NCBI GenBank assembly: GCA_022702705.1
Contig: CM040428.1
Span: 104,550,022-104,614,021 of the forward strand
Source of the DNA: Papilionanthe hookeriana x Papilionanthe teres
Lineage: Eukaryota > Streptophyta > Magnoliopsida > Asparagales > Orchidaceae
DNA length: 64,000 nucleotides
Direction: 5' to 3'
The notes under the pieces are model-generated. The model was given only the letters and a program-made list of their open reading frames with translations. It searched no databases and was not told where the DNA came from. Each line of letters opens with the position of its first letter. Position 1 is the first letter of the stretch. Of the stretch, positions 1-9,990 are shown piece by piece. Both the position numbers and the translations under genes were made by a program.

Positions 1-1500
1 TGAGAGCACAGCTTCGGGAAAGAGATGATACAATTTCCCAAATGGCAAAAAGGATGGAAGAGATGGCTGCTGCTTTTGCCACTCTCCAAAGTCAGGTGCA
101 ACCTCAGAAAGAAACACCCACAGAAATCATCCATATTGCAGATGGAGGAAAAGAGATCACATCCGTCAAGGGAGATGAGCCACCAAAGAAGGATTCTGCG
201 CAGAGCATGATTCCCGAAAAGGACATTAAAAACATGGTAGAACAGCAGGTACGAGAAGCCTAAGCACAATCCAAAAGTGGAGCATCTATTCAAATGGATA
301 GACCTTACCCTGAAGAATTTGATGTCATCCAATACCCAAAAGGCTTCGTACCATCTCTGTTTAAGACTTTTGATGGAACAGGAAACCCCCAGCAGCATGT
401 CGCACATTGTTGTGCTAGTTGTTGCAATGCCGGTGGGAGTGACGCATTACTCTTCCGCAGTTCGTCAGTAGTTTATCAGGGATTGCCTTCGAATAATATG
501 CAGAATTGTCTAATGGTTCAGTTAAGACCTTTGCAGAATTGGAAAAACTCTTTGTTAAGCGGTTTGCCAGAGCTCGGCACCACATCACTATCGGTGATTT
601 AGTGGTGGAGCACCAAAAACTGAACGAAACTCTAGTATATTACATACTTCGATGGAGAAATTTAAGCATGAAGTGTGAACCACAGCTACAAGAACAGCAT
701 GCGATCGGTATTTTGCTGAAAAGTATCCACGGCCCGATAGCACTTCTCCTTAAAGGATTTACAATTAAGACTTTTGAGAAGCTGCTTAGGAGGGCCGGGA
801 GCTTACAAGAGGAAGCAAAGCAGCTAAGTTTTGTGGACAAGATCGATAAATAGAAACCGGTGAAAACATTCGAAAAGAAGTCTGGAATCGTCGCGGCAGT
901 AGATAAGGGTAAGCAGCCAGTACAAATACAGCCAGAGCGGCCACAGCCTAGCTATCAACCACCGTAACGTACTTACCAACAACCTCAGCAGGGTTATCAA
1001 CAGCCTCGACCGAGTTATTAGTCGACTCGGCATTATGAACAACCGCCTCGTCCACAATGTACCCTGAAAGATTTTCTGAATAAGGAATATCCACTCAAAA
1101 CTGAAGCAGTAGCGAAGATGTTCCGCAGTTTAATGAAGACACCCGATTTTCAGCTATCAGAGCCCAAGAGGCTGGAAGAAGTCAATAAGAAAGGTCATCC
1201 AAACTATTGCCCTTATCACCGGATTCTCGGGCATAAGATAGAGGATTGCATCACTTTCAAGATTTGGCATGACGACAATCTCTGGAAAGGGAACATAACG
1301 ATCCCGAAGGAATACATGAAGGAACCCCAAAAGGGAGGTTCCGTCAATATTATTTCAACGGTTCCTATTATTCCGATAGGCCCTTACACAACCCATGATG
1401 GATGGAGTACCGTCTGGACAAAGTCTTCAAAGAAAATCTTAGATCACATCCAGATCGCTTCGGTGCACGCTTCAACTTAAAGTTTGAAACCTGCTGAGCC
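1..1500 (+). pseudogene. gag (copy A), decayed
   Basis: Gag capsid/nucleocapsid region that would package the element RNA. It starts with a predicted coiled coil (about 1-110, repeated MAKRMEEMAA-type heptads), followed by a retrotransposon-gag capsid-like fold (about 290-850) with the recognisable block around YILRWRNLSMKCEP (640-690). A glutamine/proline-rich stretch follows (900-1060), then a zinc-knuckle-like C-x2-H-x4-H-x4-C (CPYHRILGHKIEDC, 1208-1249). The first 480 bases read in frame 3, the rest in frame 2, so one frameshift lies near 480. In-frame stops occur at about 261, 851, 966 and 1018. Copy B aligns throughout at high nucleotide identity, which supports the reading. The zinc motif differs from retroviral CCHC but is usual in this plant lineage. 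Confidence 0.85.
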
Positions 1501-2398
1501 GGTGCTATCGCTTGCGATTGAAGAACCGCCACAGAAGAACGAGAAGATCGTGGAAGAAAAGAAAACCGAGGCTCCGAAGAGTAGACTAGGGGTTGCTTAT
1601 CCTAGGATAGTTGTTTCTGATTCAGGGGAGCAATCCCTCTAACCTCTGACTCTGTATGATTATTTACTCGCCTCGGTGGGATCTTATAATGATAAGAGTT
1701 TTGGTGTTGGCTACGTTTTGACTGTTTCTAATGATTACGTAACTAACGAAAACCAAACTAATCCAGATCTCGATTACGATATAAATAATGATTCTCAAAT
1801 CATACTAAACCTCAATGACCATGACGAAGAAGAAGACGTTCACAAGGATGGCTATGAAAGCTCAACAAGCGACGAGTCTATTTGTGAATTTCGAGGAGCT
1901 CCGATTGCAATAGAATTAGAGTCATCAGATTTCGAAGCAACGTCAAAAGAGCCAGTCATTCCAATTCAAGATGATACACCGGCAGATTTAACACCAGAAT
2001 CAGAAGAAATAACTGAAGTCAATTTAAGAAGTGGAAAAGTTCTACCCCTAAGAATGGGTCCAAAGGATAAAGGAAAGCAGGTGGTTGCTCAAGAAGAGCC
2101 AACCCCAGCAGAGGAATTGCCCATTCGGGAAGAAACCGAGGAACATGGTAATAAAGTGGACTATAACGTGCTAGCCCATCTTAGGAAGCTACCAGCCAAA
2201 CTAAGCATATACGACGCTCTGATCCTGTCAAAGGAGATGAGGGAAACTCTGATCAAGGCTCTACTTGATCCAGAAATTTGCTTAGCTCAAATGGCCGGTA
2301 ATTCCTTCGACGAGGTTTGCTCGTTAAAGGAACAGCGAGGTGTTACCTTCACGGACAATGATCTACTACTCGGAACAGCTGATCACAACCGACCATAG
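1501..2398 (+). pseudogene. gag-protease linker of the polyprotein (copy A)
   Basis: This continues the same frame as the 3' part of gag. The open stretch 1676-2398 encodes an acidic, Asp/Glu/Asn-rich spacer (about residues 30-120 of that stretch), then a conserved tract with VNLRSGKVLP and MGPKDKGK, then a helical region just before the protease. The first words are also found in copy B (42250-42960) despite frameshifts, so this is part of the element and not a separate gene. No enzymatic motif is visible. A stop at 2396-2398 separates it from the protease in this copy, but the reading frame continues directly. Confidence 0.7.
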
Positions 2399-3163
2399 TA
2401 CATTTCAGTCACTATCGAAAAGTTTACGCTCTCCAGGGTGTTAGTTGATCTGGGAGCATCAATCAACATAATGAGCCTTCGAACGTTAGCATATTTGGAA
2501 ATTGATGCTCGCGAACTTAAAGAGGACAACTTGTTATTAAGAGGGTTCAATCAGAAAGGAGAAAAAGCTCTCGGATCAATAACACTGTTAATGAAGACCG
2601 GTGACATATCAAAGACAACCGCAAAATTCCATATAATTGATTCTGAGACATCATTTAATGCTCTACTGGGTCGGCTATGGATCCATGAGAACCGGATGGT
2701 ACCGTCGTCTCTGCACCAGTGCATAAAATATTATGAAGGAGGAGAACAATGTATCAAAGGTGACTTGCAGCCGTTCTCCATACATGAAATCAGAATTCAT
2801 GAAGATGCAGCCTATTATGCACCTCCGAAGAAAATAATATTCTCCAGAAATTTCATACCAAATGAAGCAAAAGAAGTGCAAGATGAATAAGAGCCTGAAA
2901 TTCTAGTCCAACAGTTACTCACCACTCCCTTACGGCGAGATGGTGAAGGTTTCTCCAGAACTCGCACCCGAGGTCAAGTCCGAGTACGAGGTCGTGGAAG
3001 AGACGTTAGAACAAATGTATAGAAGAAACCAGTCATCAACGTTGATTGGGAAAGCAATTTCGAAGAAGAAGAAATCAAGAAAGAAGCAATGCAAATAAAT
3101 CAGAAGAAACCACAGTTCAAGTTCTCTCTCGAATATGAAAAGAATGAAGAATATAAATCAATC
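2399..3163 (+). pseudogene. aspartic protease and Arg/Gly-rich tail (copy A)
   Basis: Retropepsin-type aspartic protease that would cut the polyprotein. The active-site segment reads VDLGASINIM at about 2441-2470; copy B has VDPGASINIM (about 43053), so the D is kept but the next residue has changed here. The flap/second-half signature LLGRLWIHENRMVPSSLHQ lies at about 2665-2720, typical of plant Ty3/gypsy proteases. After the stop at 2888 the same frame continues through an Arg/Gly-rich run (about 2950-3000), then a Lys/Glu-rich tail. Relative to copy B, 16 bases are missing near 3163, which shifts the frame from 2 to 1 before RT. Neighbours are the acidic linker upstream and RT downstream. 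Confidence 0.8.
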
Positions 3164-4640
3164 ACTATGTACATACTATGACCCTGACCCCGATCCATTC
3201 TAATAAGATCGAGGGTATAGTGGACAAGGAAGTGCATGGTGGTGGTACTGAACCAATCAAGTTCTACCGTGGTGCTTCTTCTTCCAGAACCAAAAAAGAT
3301 GTACAATTTGAAGATGTTACTTCTTCTGAATTAATGGAATTACCTTTTTAGTGGTATTCTCCCTATGTTCAAAATTTAATTCAACGTGGTGTCTTACCTT
3401 GATGATGGACAAAAGGTTGTTCACAACACTTTGAAAAATTATGGAATAATGCCAGTCGGCATCCCAATTCAAAACATGGTCTCGGATTCAGCACAGTAGG
3501 ATCAGTTGACGATACGGGATTTTGTTTGGTTGTCGCTTGTGAGCCTAATGAAGACTGCTTGGAAGCTTCAGAAGATCTCGAAGATCTACCAATCGGAAAT
3601 GCTCCGCCAGAATTCGAAGAAGAAATTAAATCTACAATAGATGAGTTAATGGAAGTTAACTTAGGTACTAGCGAAGAGCCTAGGCCGACCTTTGTTAGCT
3701 CCTTACTCAATAAAGAAGACTCTGAACAGATAATCAAGCTAAATGAAATTCAAGGACTATTTTGCTTGGAGTTATGATGAAATGCTAGGTTATCTCCAGA
3801 AGTTGCAGTTCACAAACTAGGAGTGGATCCCATTGCCGTTTCAGTCAGACAAGCTCCGAGAAGAATGCGTCTAGAGATTGAACAACAAGTAATAGCTTAA
3901 ATTAAGAAGCTAATAGACGCAAAATTTGTCCTTGAGGAACAATATCCAACTTGGTTAGCCAATGTGGTACTAGTCAGAAAGAAGAATGGTTAGATCAGAA
4001 TCTGCGTGGATTTCAGAAATTTGAACAAGGCATGTCCAAAGGACGAATTCCCGCTACCCATTCCAGAATTGATGATCGACATTGCTTCAACACATGAATT
4101 CTTCTCATTCATGGATGGATCTTCAGGATACAACTAGATAAAAATGGCACCAGAAGATGAAAAGCTTACAGGCTTCATAACGCCGATCGGGGTATACTGC
4201 TACACAGTGATGCCGTTTGGATTAAAGAACGTAGGAGCAACCTATCAAAGAGCAATGACAAGGATTTTTGATGATCTCATTCACAACCAAGTCGAGTGTT
4301 ACGTGGATGATGTGGTCATCAAAAGTAAAATAAAAGAAGATCACTTGTATGATTTGAGAATTGTTTTCGAGCGATTAAGACGATATAACCTTAAGATGAA
4401 TCCCCTGAAATGTGCCTTCGGCATCACCTCTGGGAAATTCTTAGGATTCGTTGTCCGACATCGTGGAATTGAAATCGATCCGGAGAAGATTAAAGCTATC
4501 TTAGAAATGCCACCTCCTAAAACCTTGAAACAACTACGTTCCTTTCAAGGAAAATTGTCATATCTTCGACGCTTTATCTTGAATTTGTCAGGAAGGTGTC
4601 AGCCATTTTTTGCTTTAGTTAAGAAGGATGCCAAGTTTAC
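3164..4640 (+). pseudogene. reverse transcriptase (copy A)
   Basis: RNA-directed DNA polymerase of the pol region, frame 1. RT proper begins near 3780 (block around VRQAPRRMR). The motif-A region has FMDGSSGYN (about 4110-4135). Then come MPFGLKN (about 4210-4230) and the catalytic YVDD at 4300-4311, followed by the LGF motif (KFLGFVV, about 4435). The catalytic aspartates are all present. The segment 3178-3780 is a pre-RT spacer rich in acidic residues. In-frame stops at about 3349, 3403, 3406, 3775, 3898, 3991 and 4135 inactivate it. Stops are scattered, not clustered, which fits neutral decay. YVDD and the tight RT/RNase H order are standard for this family. Confidence 0.92.
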
Positions 4641-5110
4641 TTGGGACTCCAAATGTCAATATGCCTTCGATGACATTAAACAGTATTTAATGACACCTCC
4701 TGTTTTAGCAGCCCCAGTCTCGGGTAGACCGTTGATACTTTATACCGCAGCGTTAGACGACTCTCTCGGAGCCCTACTAGCCCAGGTCAATGACGAGGGA
4801 AAAGAAAATGCTCTCTACTACTTAAGTCGTCGTCTAATTCCGACGGAAGTAAAGTATCCTCCTATTGAGAAGCACTGTTTGGCCCTGATCTTTGCCGCAC
4901 AGAAGCTCAGGCACTACATGCTTTCTCATAAGGTCAAACTTATTTCGAAGTTTAATCCGTTGCAATATTTGATGACCCGACCGACGCTTTCCGGCAGACT
5001 TGCCAGGTGGTCGATGATACTATTGCAATTCGATATAACTTTCGTGCCACTTCGTGCCGTAAAGGGACAACTCCTAGCAGACTTCCTTGCAGCACACTCT
5101 TTACCGGCAG
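4641..5110 (+). pseudogene. RNase H of the RT subunit (copy A)
   Basis: The ordinary Ty3/gypsy RNase H that degrades the RNA strand of the hybrid. It follows RT without a break in the open stretch 4144-5214. Signature segments are FTWDSKCQYAFDDIK (about 4636-4680), PLILYTAALDDSLGALLAQ with its first acidic residue (about 4720-4790), YYLSRRL, the block VKYPPIEKHCLALIFA with its conserved Glu, and HYMLSHKVKLISK. No stop falls inside it in this copy. It is one of two RNase H domains in this element. Confidence 0.88.
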
Positions 5111-5159
5111 AATCACCTCTCAACGACAAATTGCCAGACGAACAGATAATGGGCCTAGA

Positions 5160-5640
5160 AGATCCCAATGATCAGCATTGGGAACTGTACTTCATCGGAG
5201 CATCTTCAGCATAAAAAGATAAAGAATCACAAACGATAGTGCCCGGTAAGGCAGGAATCGGACTAATCTTTATAACACCGGAGCGGGGGATGTTAAGGTA
5301 TTCCTACCATCTAACAGAACCGTATACAAACAACGAAGCAGAATACGAAGCCCTTATAACCAGATTGGAATTAACCATTCAGATGGGGATAACAGACATC
5401 AACATCTACAAAGATTCCCAATTGATCATTCAACAGGTCGTCGGACAGTACAGAATTCTAAAACCAAGACTCGAGCAGTACTTTCAGTATGCCATGAGAC
5501 TGTTGGAGCAAATTCCAAATGTAACAATCTATAAGATTCCCAGAAGAGAAAATGCTCTCGCAGATGCGTTAGCCCGCCTTGCAAAAGAATTTGCCTGCTT
5601 GCAGGATGAGTCAGTTGAAATGTCAGTTCAAGGACGATAG
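5160..5640 (+). pseudogene. second, archaeal-type RNase H (aRNH) (copy A)
   Basis: Additional RNase H domain between RT/RNase H and integrase, known from the Tat/Ogre branch and thought to have been acquired from a cellular-type RNase H. The domain opens at WELYFIGASS (5182-5211), where the expected first catalytic Asp is Ile (5194-5196). Next come the stop at 5212, TNNEAEYEAL with the active Glu (5341), YKDSQLI with the second Asp (5413-5415), and the terminal NALADALARLA Asp (5563-5565). The loss of the first acidic residue means this copy's aRNH would be inactive even if translated. It shares frame 1 with RT and integrase. Confidence 0.85.
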
Positions 5641-6984
5641 GTCCTATCACAGCTTGACATAGATACAATATATAAATCAGAAGGAAACGAAAAAGAATCG
5701 GTTGCAGCAGTAACATAAGATACAGAAGATTGGCGGCAACCACTAATAGACTACTTGCAAATAGGAAACCTACCGGACGACAAGTCGATAGCCCATCAAA
5801 TCAAGAAAAGAACTCTGTCTTACGAATTAATAAACAATACATTATATAGAAGGTCATTTGATCAGATGTGGCTATGGTGCCTAAGTGAGTCTGAGGCTCG
5901 TGAAATTGTTAAAGAAGTACACTCAGGACTTTGTGGCGCTCATCAGTCGAGTCCGAAAATGAAAATGAAGATTAAAAGATTAGGGTATTACTGGCCCTCG
6001 ATGATGACCGATTGCATGAAGATTGCCAAAAGTTGTCACCAATGCCAAGTGCAAGGAGTGGTTCTACATCAACCTCCAAATGTGCTACATCCGACAATCG
6101 TGTCGTGGCCGTTTGAGTGTTAAGGAACATATATTGTGGGTCCGATAGAACCGCCTTCTTCAAGAGGACATCGCTTCATTCTTGCAGCTACAAATTACTT
6201 TTCTAATTGGGCAGAAGCTATACCACTCAGAGAAGTAAAAGTACATCACGTCTTACAGTTCTTCAAGAATCAAGTCGTCTACCGTTTTGGGGTACCGCGC
6301 AAAATTATCTCTGGTAACTGGTCCACAATCAGAAGCACGAAGATCAACAATTTTGTCAGAAGACACGGGATCGACTGGCACTATTCAACAATCTACTACC
6401 CAAGAGTGAACGGCTTGGCTGAGGCTTTTAATAAAACTCTCGTCCAAATCCTAAAGAAAACTTTGGATGACAATAAGAGAAATTGGCACGAGAAGTTGTT
6501 AGAAGCCTTATGGGCCTACAGGACGACTTTCAGGATTCCCACCCTGTCCACACCTTACGCCTTAGTGTTCGGGTCCGAGGCTGTTTCACCCTTAGAGGTT
6601 CAGCTTCCGTCTCTTAGAATTGCAGTTGCAAACAAGATCACTATAGAAGAAAATGCCTGACTATGACTAGAAGAATTGGAAAGCTTGAAAGGGCAAAGAC
6701 TTTCAGCATAGCCAAATTTAGAACTGTATTAAGCTAAGATGATCCAGGACCATGATAAATTAGTCCGTCCAAGGACATTCAAAGTCTGTGACTTGGTTTT
6801 GGTTCTCAGAAGACCTATTCTTGCACATCGCAAGATAGCTGATAAATTTGAACTGACTTGGGAAGGGCCATTTGTGGTTGAGACAGTTTACTCAGGAGGT
6901 CCCTACCAGCTTGTAAATTGTCGTGTAGAACGACATATGCTTCCAATTGATGGACGATATCTAAAGAAGTATTACGCAACCTGA
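5641..6984 (+). pseudogene. integrase (copy A), catalytic residues lost
   Basis: DDE integrase, frame 1, in three stretches. The zinc-binding N-terminal domain is H-x6-H-x30-C-x2-C (His at 5920 and 5941, Cys at 6034 and 6043). In the catalytic core, the usual D of ATDYF is Asn (ATNYFSNWAEA, 6193-6195), the D of the second motif is Gly (6313-6315), and the Glu is kept (NGLAEAFNKT, 6421-6423); the spacing still fits D-35-E. The C-terminal region is 6739-6984 with FELTWEGPFVV, a GPY/F-like module. Stops at 5716, 6121, 6658, 6709 and 6730 break it. Integration activity in this copy is therefore lost both by stops and by two catalytic substitutions. Confidence 0.9.
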
Positions 6985-7293
6985 TGTTTCGTAGGATGAA
7001 TCCTCATTCCTAGAAGCACGGGCACAACAATTACTTATGATTGGGTCCGAACCCAAAAATATAAAAGGTGGATGATAAAGAAAAATGTTAAAAAGAAAAC
7101 ATGTGAAATTATGATAATAAAGTTTTTATCCTTCCTTTCAAATTGAGTCTCACTCTTGATCTTTCTTCATATTTTCCTACTCCTCTTTAAATTTGAAATA
7201 AACGAATAAAAGCTCTTCATTAATAAACAATTTTTTTATATTGTTCTTGTTCTTAGTACAGCCCCTGATCCTTTCCTTGTTTTACACAGGGAA
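6985..7293 (+). other. pol-AlkB intergenic spacer with splice-acceptor-like end
   Basis: 309 bases without coding potential between the integrase stop and the next ATG. It is AT-rich, contains the short inverted repeat TTGGGTCCGAACCCAA near 7045, and ends in a pyrimidine-rich run followed by ACACAG (AG at 7288-7289), four bases before the ATG at 7294. That arrangement resembles a plant intron 3' end. Confidence 0.6.
7288..7289 (+). promoter_or_regulatory. candidate splice acceptor before the AlkB ORF
   Basis: The AG of TTTTACACAG lies behind a T/C-rich tract (CTTTCCTTGTTTTACACAG) and four bases before the ORF start. Copy B has the equivalent CATTGCAG three bases before the polyprotein ATG (39273-39274). 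Splicing itself is inferred, not shown. Confidence 0.45.
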
Positions 7294-8758
7294 ATGTCGA
7301 ACGGGCGGTTGGTTCTGAACTTTAAGAATGGCGTGAGTCTAGCGCTCGATAAAAAGAGGATAAATAATGGAACCGTGATTGAGATCAACTCTGACTTCAC
7401 ACAAGCTGGGCTACAGTACGAAGAAAATGATTGAACTCCGATTGATCGGGAAGAGCTCCGCAGACATACTGTGATGAAATTAGGTGGCTCAAGTCAACCA
7501 TCTACCAGCAAGAAGAGAAAAGTAAATACCGCTCATGCAACGGGAGAGGACAAGAAAGTTAAGTCCGTGGTTGCTACAGCAGAAGGCAGGCTCCTGAGTG
7601 CAATGCCCACAAAAATTCAAGAGGTAAGGAGAGCTACTCTCACTGCCACCCAGCAGAGGAACAAGAATCGCCGCATTCACAAGATGTTAACCAAGTTAGC
7701 AGCAGATCAACATGAAGAGACAGTTGCTACCGTCAATACAAATACTCCAAAGAAATTGGTTCGTCAAGAACCAAAAAGGAAGAGATCAACTCCAAGGAAA
7801 GCAGAACAGATAAAGGAAATCCCAAGAAGAGCAGAAATAGAATCAGCGCCTTGACGCCAGATAAATGCACTGGTTTTAAAAAGTCTTGTTGCGAAAGCAA
7901 CCCCGGAGGATGTCTCGACAGAGACTATTCTCGTGGAGCCAAGACACGCAGGAGAACGTGCTGGGGTTGAACCATACATCCCACAATACATTACTAGACC
8001 TCGCCAGTTACAGATAATCCTGAAATATGAGTTGGAATGAATGTAGAATGTTGAAAAGAAAACTTTTGAATATATCGAAAGAATCCGTGGAAAGAGGATT
8101 AACATCTTGGAAGGCCTTGAGCTGCACACAGATGTATTCTCAGATTACGAACAACAGAAAATTGTAGACTGCATTGCTGAACTTCAAAAAATGGGCCGAG
8201 CTGGTCGTCTGAGGGAGAAAACTTATTCAGAACCCCGAAGGTGGAAGTTAGGGAAAGGAAGAGTTACGATCCAATGCGGATGTTGCTACAACTTCGTGGT
8301 AGACAGAAAAGAAAATCCACCAGGGATACTGCCGAATATTATTAAAAGAATGGTAAAAAAGGATGATAACATGGAGGGTATTGCTTGCAGATTGCATATC
8401 CAACAGCTGCATCATTAACATCTACAAGGAGGGCGACTACATACCTCCACACAAAGAACATCATGATTTCACTAGACTTTTCTGCACATTGTCTTTTGTC
8501 AACCAGTGCAATATCTTGTTTGGATCTGACCTCCGGATTGCAGGACCCGGTGAGTTCCGAGGGCCGGTGGAGATACCACTAACGGTAGGTTCCGTCATGG
8601 TATTAAAAGGAAATGGAGCGGACATCGCAAAGCATTGCATTCCAGAAGTGCCTGTTGAGCGAATCTCTGTCACTTTCAGGAGAATGGACGACAGAGAATT
8701 GCCTTTCCACTTCCAGCCAGATCTAGAGTTAGAGAGTCTCCGGCCCTACGAGCTGTGA
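7294..8758 (+). pseudogene. Extra ORF: Gag-head-like N-terminus fused to an AlkB (ALKBH9/10-like) RNA demethylase-like domain
   Basis: About 488 codons after integrase, same strand. N-terminus (7294-7430 and 7633-7670): two blocks resembling the copy B polyprotein start. Middle: Lys/Arg-rich, with an SV40-like nuclear signal KKRKV (about 7513-7527) and PKRKR. C-terminus (about 8100-8710): 2-oxoglutarate/Fe(II) dioxygenase of the AlkB superfamily, with CGCCYNF (8275-8295), NPPGI (8314-8328), N-x-Y in INIYKEGDYIPPH (8417-8452), metal ligands H-x-E (8450-8458) and distal His (8633-8635), and the 2-oxoglutarate R-x5-R (8660-8680). The CCYN/NPPGI blocks match the plant ALKBH9/ALKBH10 m6A-demethylase branch. 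Stops lie at 7432, 7852, 8038 and 8044, and a frameshift near the A run 8355-8360 moves frame 1 to frame 2. The dioxygenase segment has no intron, unlike host genes, which suggests capture from mRNA. The family is clear; activity and exact substrate are inferred. Confidence 0.9.
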
Positions 8759-9485
8759 GTTACATGGGAGATAGCACACTTCCAATGCACATCCGTACGA
8801 CATTCTTGCCAAGGGTGACTTGGAAGGTGATGTTATTGTCCATGTATCTCACTATTCAGACATGGATTTTTACAGATGCTTTTAGAAGAAACTTGAAGAA
8901 TCTTACACAATCCGTTTTGGATTTATATGGATTGTTGAGATATTGAATTCTCAAAGAAAATATCATCATGTTTTGGATCAAGATGTATGATGTATTTTCG
9001 ACGAGATTGGAATGAATGTGACCATGTCATGTTTTGCCTTCACCTCTTTTTGTGCAAATTGACTGGGAAACGCCATTAAATTATAAGAACTTCTAACAAA
9101 TAACAAAGAAAAAAAAAATAAATGAGAACTCTTTTAATAATCTGAATGTCAAAATAAACTACAAATAAACACGAACTCAAAATAAAAATGGACTCTAAAT
9201 TGAAAATCGAGCTAAAAATCAAATTACAACAAGTGACTAAGTCAAATTCCTGAATCTGAAATACCCAGCCTTCGGCTATTCTCAAATCTCTTTTTGAATC
9301 TCCATATTTCCCTCCCTCTTTTAAGAAGGTCGACTGAATCTACTGACACGGAACCACGAAAAATTTCGATTTGGTTCTGATGGCATGGATTCATATCCTT
9401 CGCCAAATAATCAGACTTTGATCGATCCTCATGGGACGTGAAACACTTTCACGTCTCATTCCAAATCATCCGCTAAACTCAAATC
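8759..9485 (+). other. 3' non-coding region after the AlkB ORF
   Basis: No recognised gene. A protein-like reading (frame 3, about 8799-8985, one stop) follows the AlkB ORF without a known match. The rest is AT-rich, with a hairpin GACGTGAA-acact-TTCACGTC at 9435-9455. It lies between the last ORF and the minisatellite, where Tat/Ogre elements usually have a hypervariable untranslated region. Confidence 0.6.
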
Positions 9486-9489
9486 TCCA

Positions 9490-9990
9490 CGACAAATTTC
9501 AACCCTTTAAACCTTCGAGACTAGAACCGGATTCCAGTTCTCTTTAAACCTTCGAGACCGGCACCGATTCGGTTCTCTTTAAACCTTCGAGACTGGGACC
9601 AGATTCCAGTTCACTTTAAACCTTCGAGACTAGGACCAGATTCCAGTTCTCTTTAGACCTTCGAGACTGGAATGAGATTCCAGTTCTCTTTAAACCTTCG
9701 AGAATGGAACCAGATTCCAGTTCTCTTTAAACCTTCGAGACTGGAACCAGATTCCAGTTCTCTTTAAACCTTCAAGACTGGAACCAGATTCCAGTTCTCT
9801 TTAAACCTTCGAGACTGGAACTAGATTCCAGTTCTCTTTAAACATTTGAGACTGGAACCAGGTTCCAGTTCTCTTTAAACCTTCGAGGTCGGTACCAAAT
9901 TCCGACTCTCTTCCCGAGATTGATACCAAATTTCAACTCTCTCCTTCCGAGGCTGGTACCTAAATTCCAGTTCTCTTCGATATCCCGAGG
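9490..9990 (+). repeat. 37-bp minisatellite in the element's 3' region
   Basis: About 13 imperfect copies of a unit built on CTCTTTAAACCTTCGAGACT followed by GGAACCAGATTCCAGTT. The central copies (9660-9860) are nearly identical, while both ends are diverged and shortened. GGAACC-AGA-TTCC inside the unit makes each copy partly palindromic. Tandem repeats between pol and the 3' LTR are known in Tat/Ogre elements and can seed satellites. Confidence 0.92.

Noticed and set aside
3178..3181. ATGA overlap of protease-frame stop and pol-frame start, suggesting stop-restart translation
   Set aside because: Copy B has 16 extra bases just upstream and reads through in one frame; the overlap in copy A results from a deletion.
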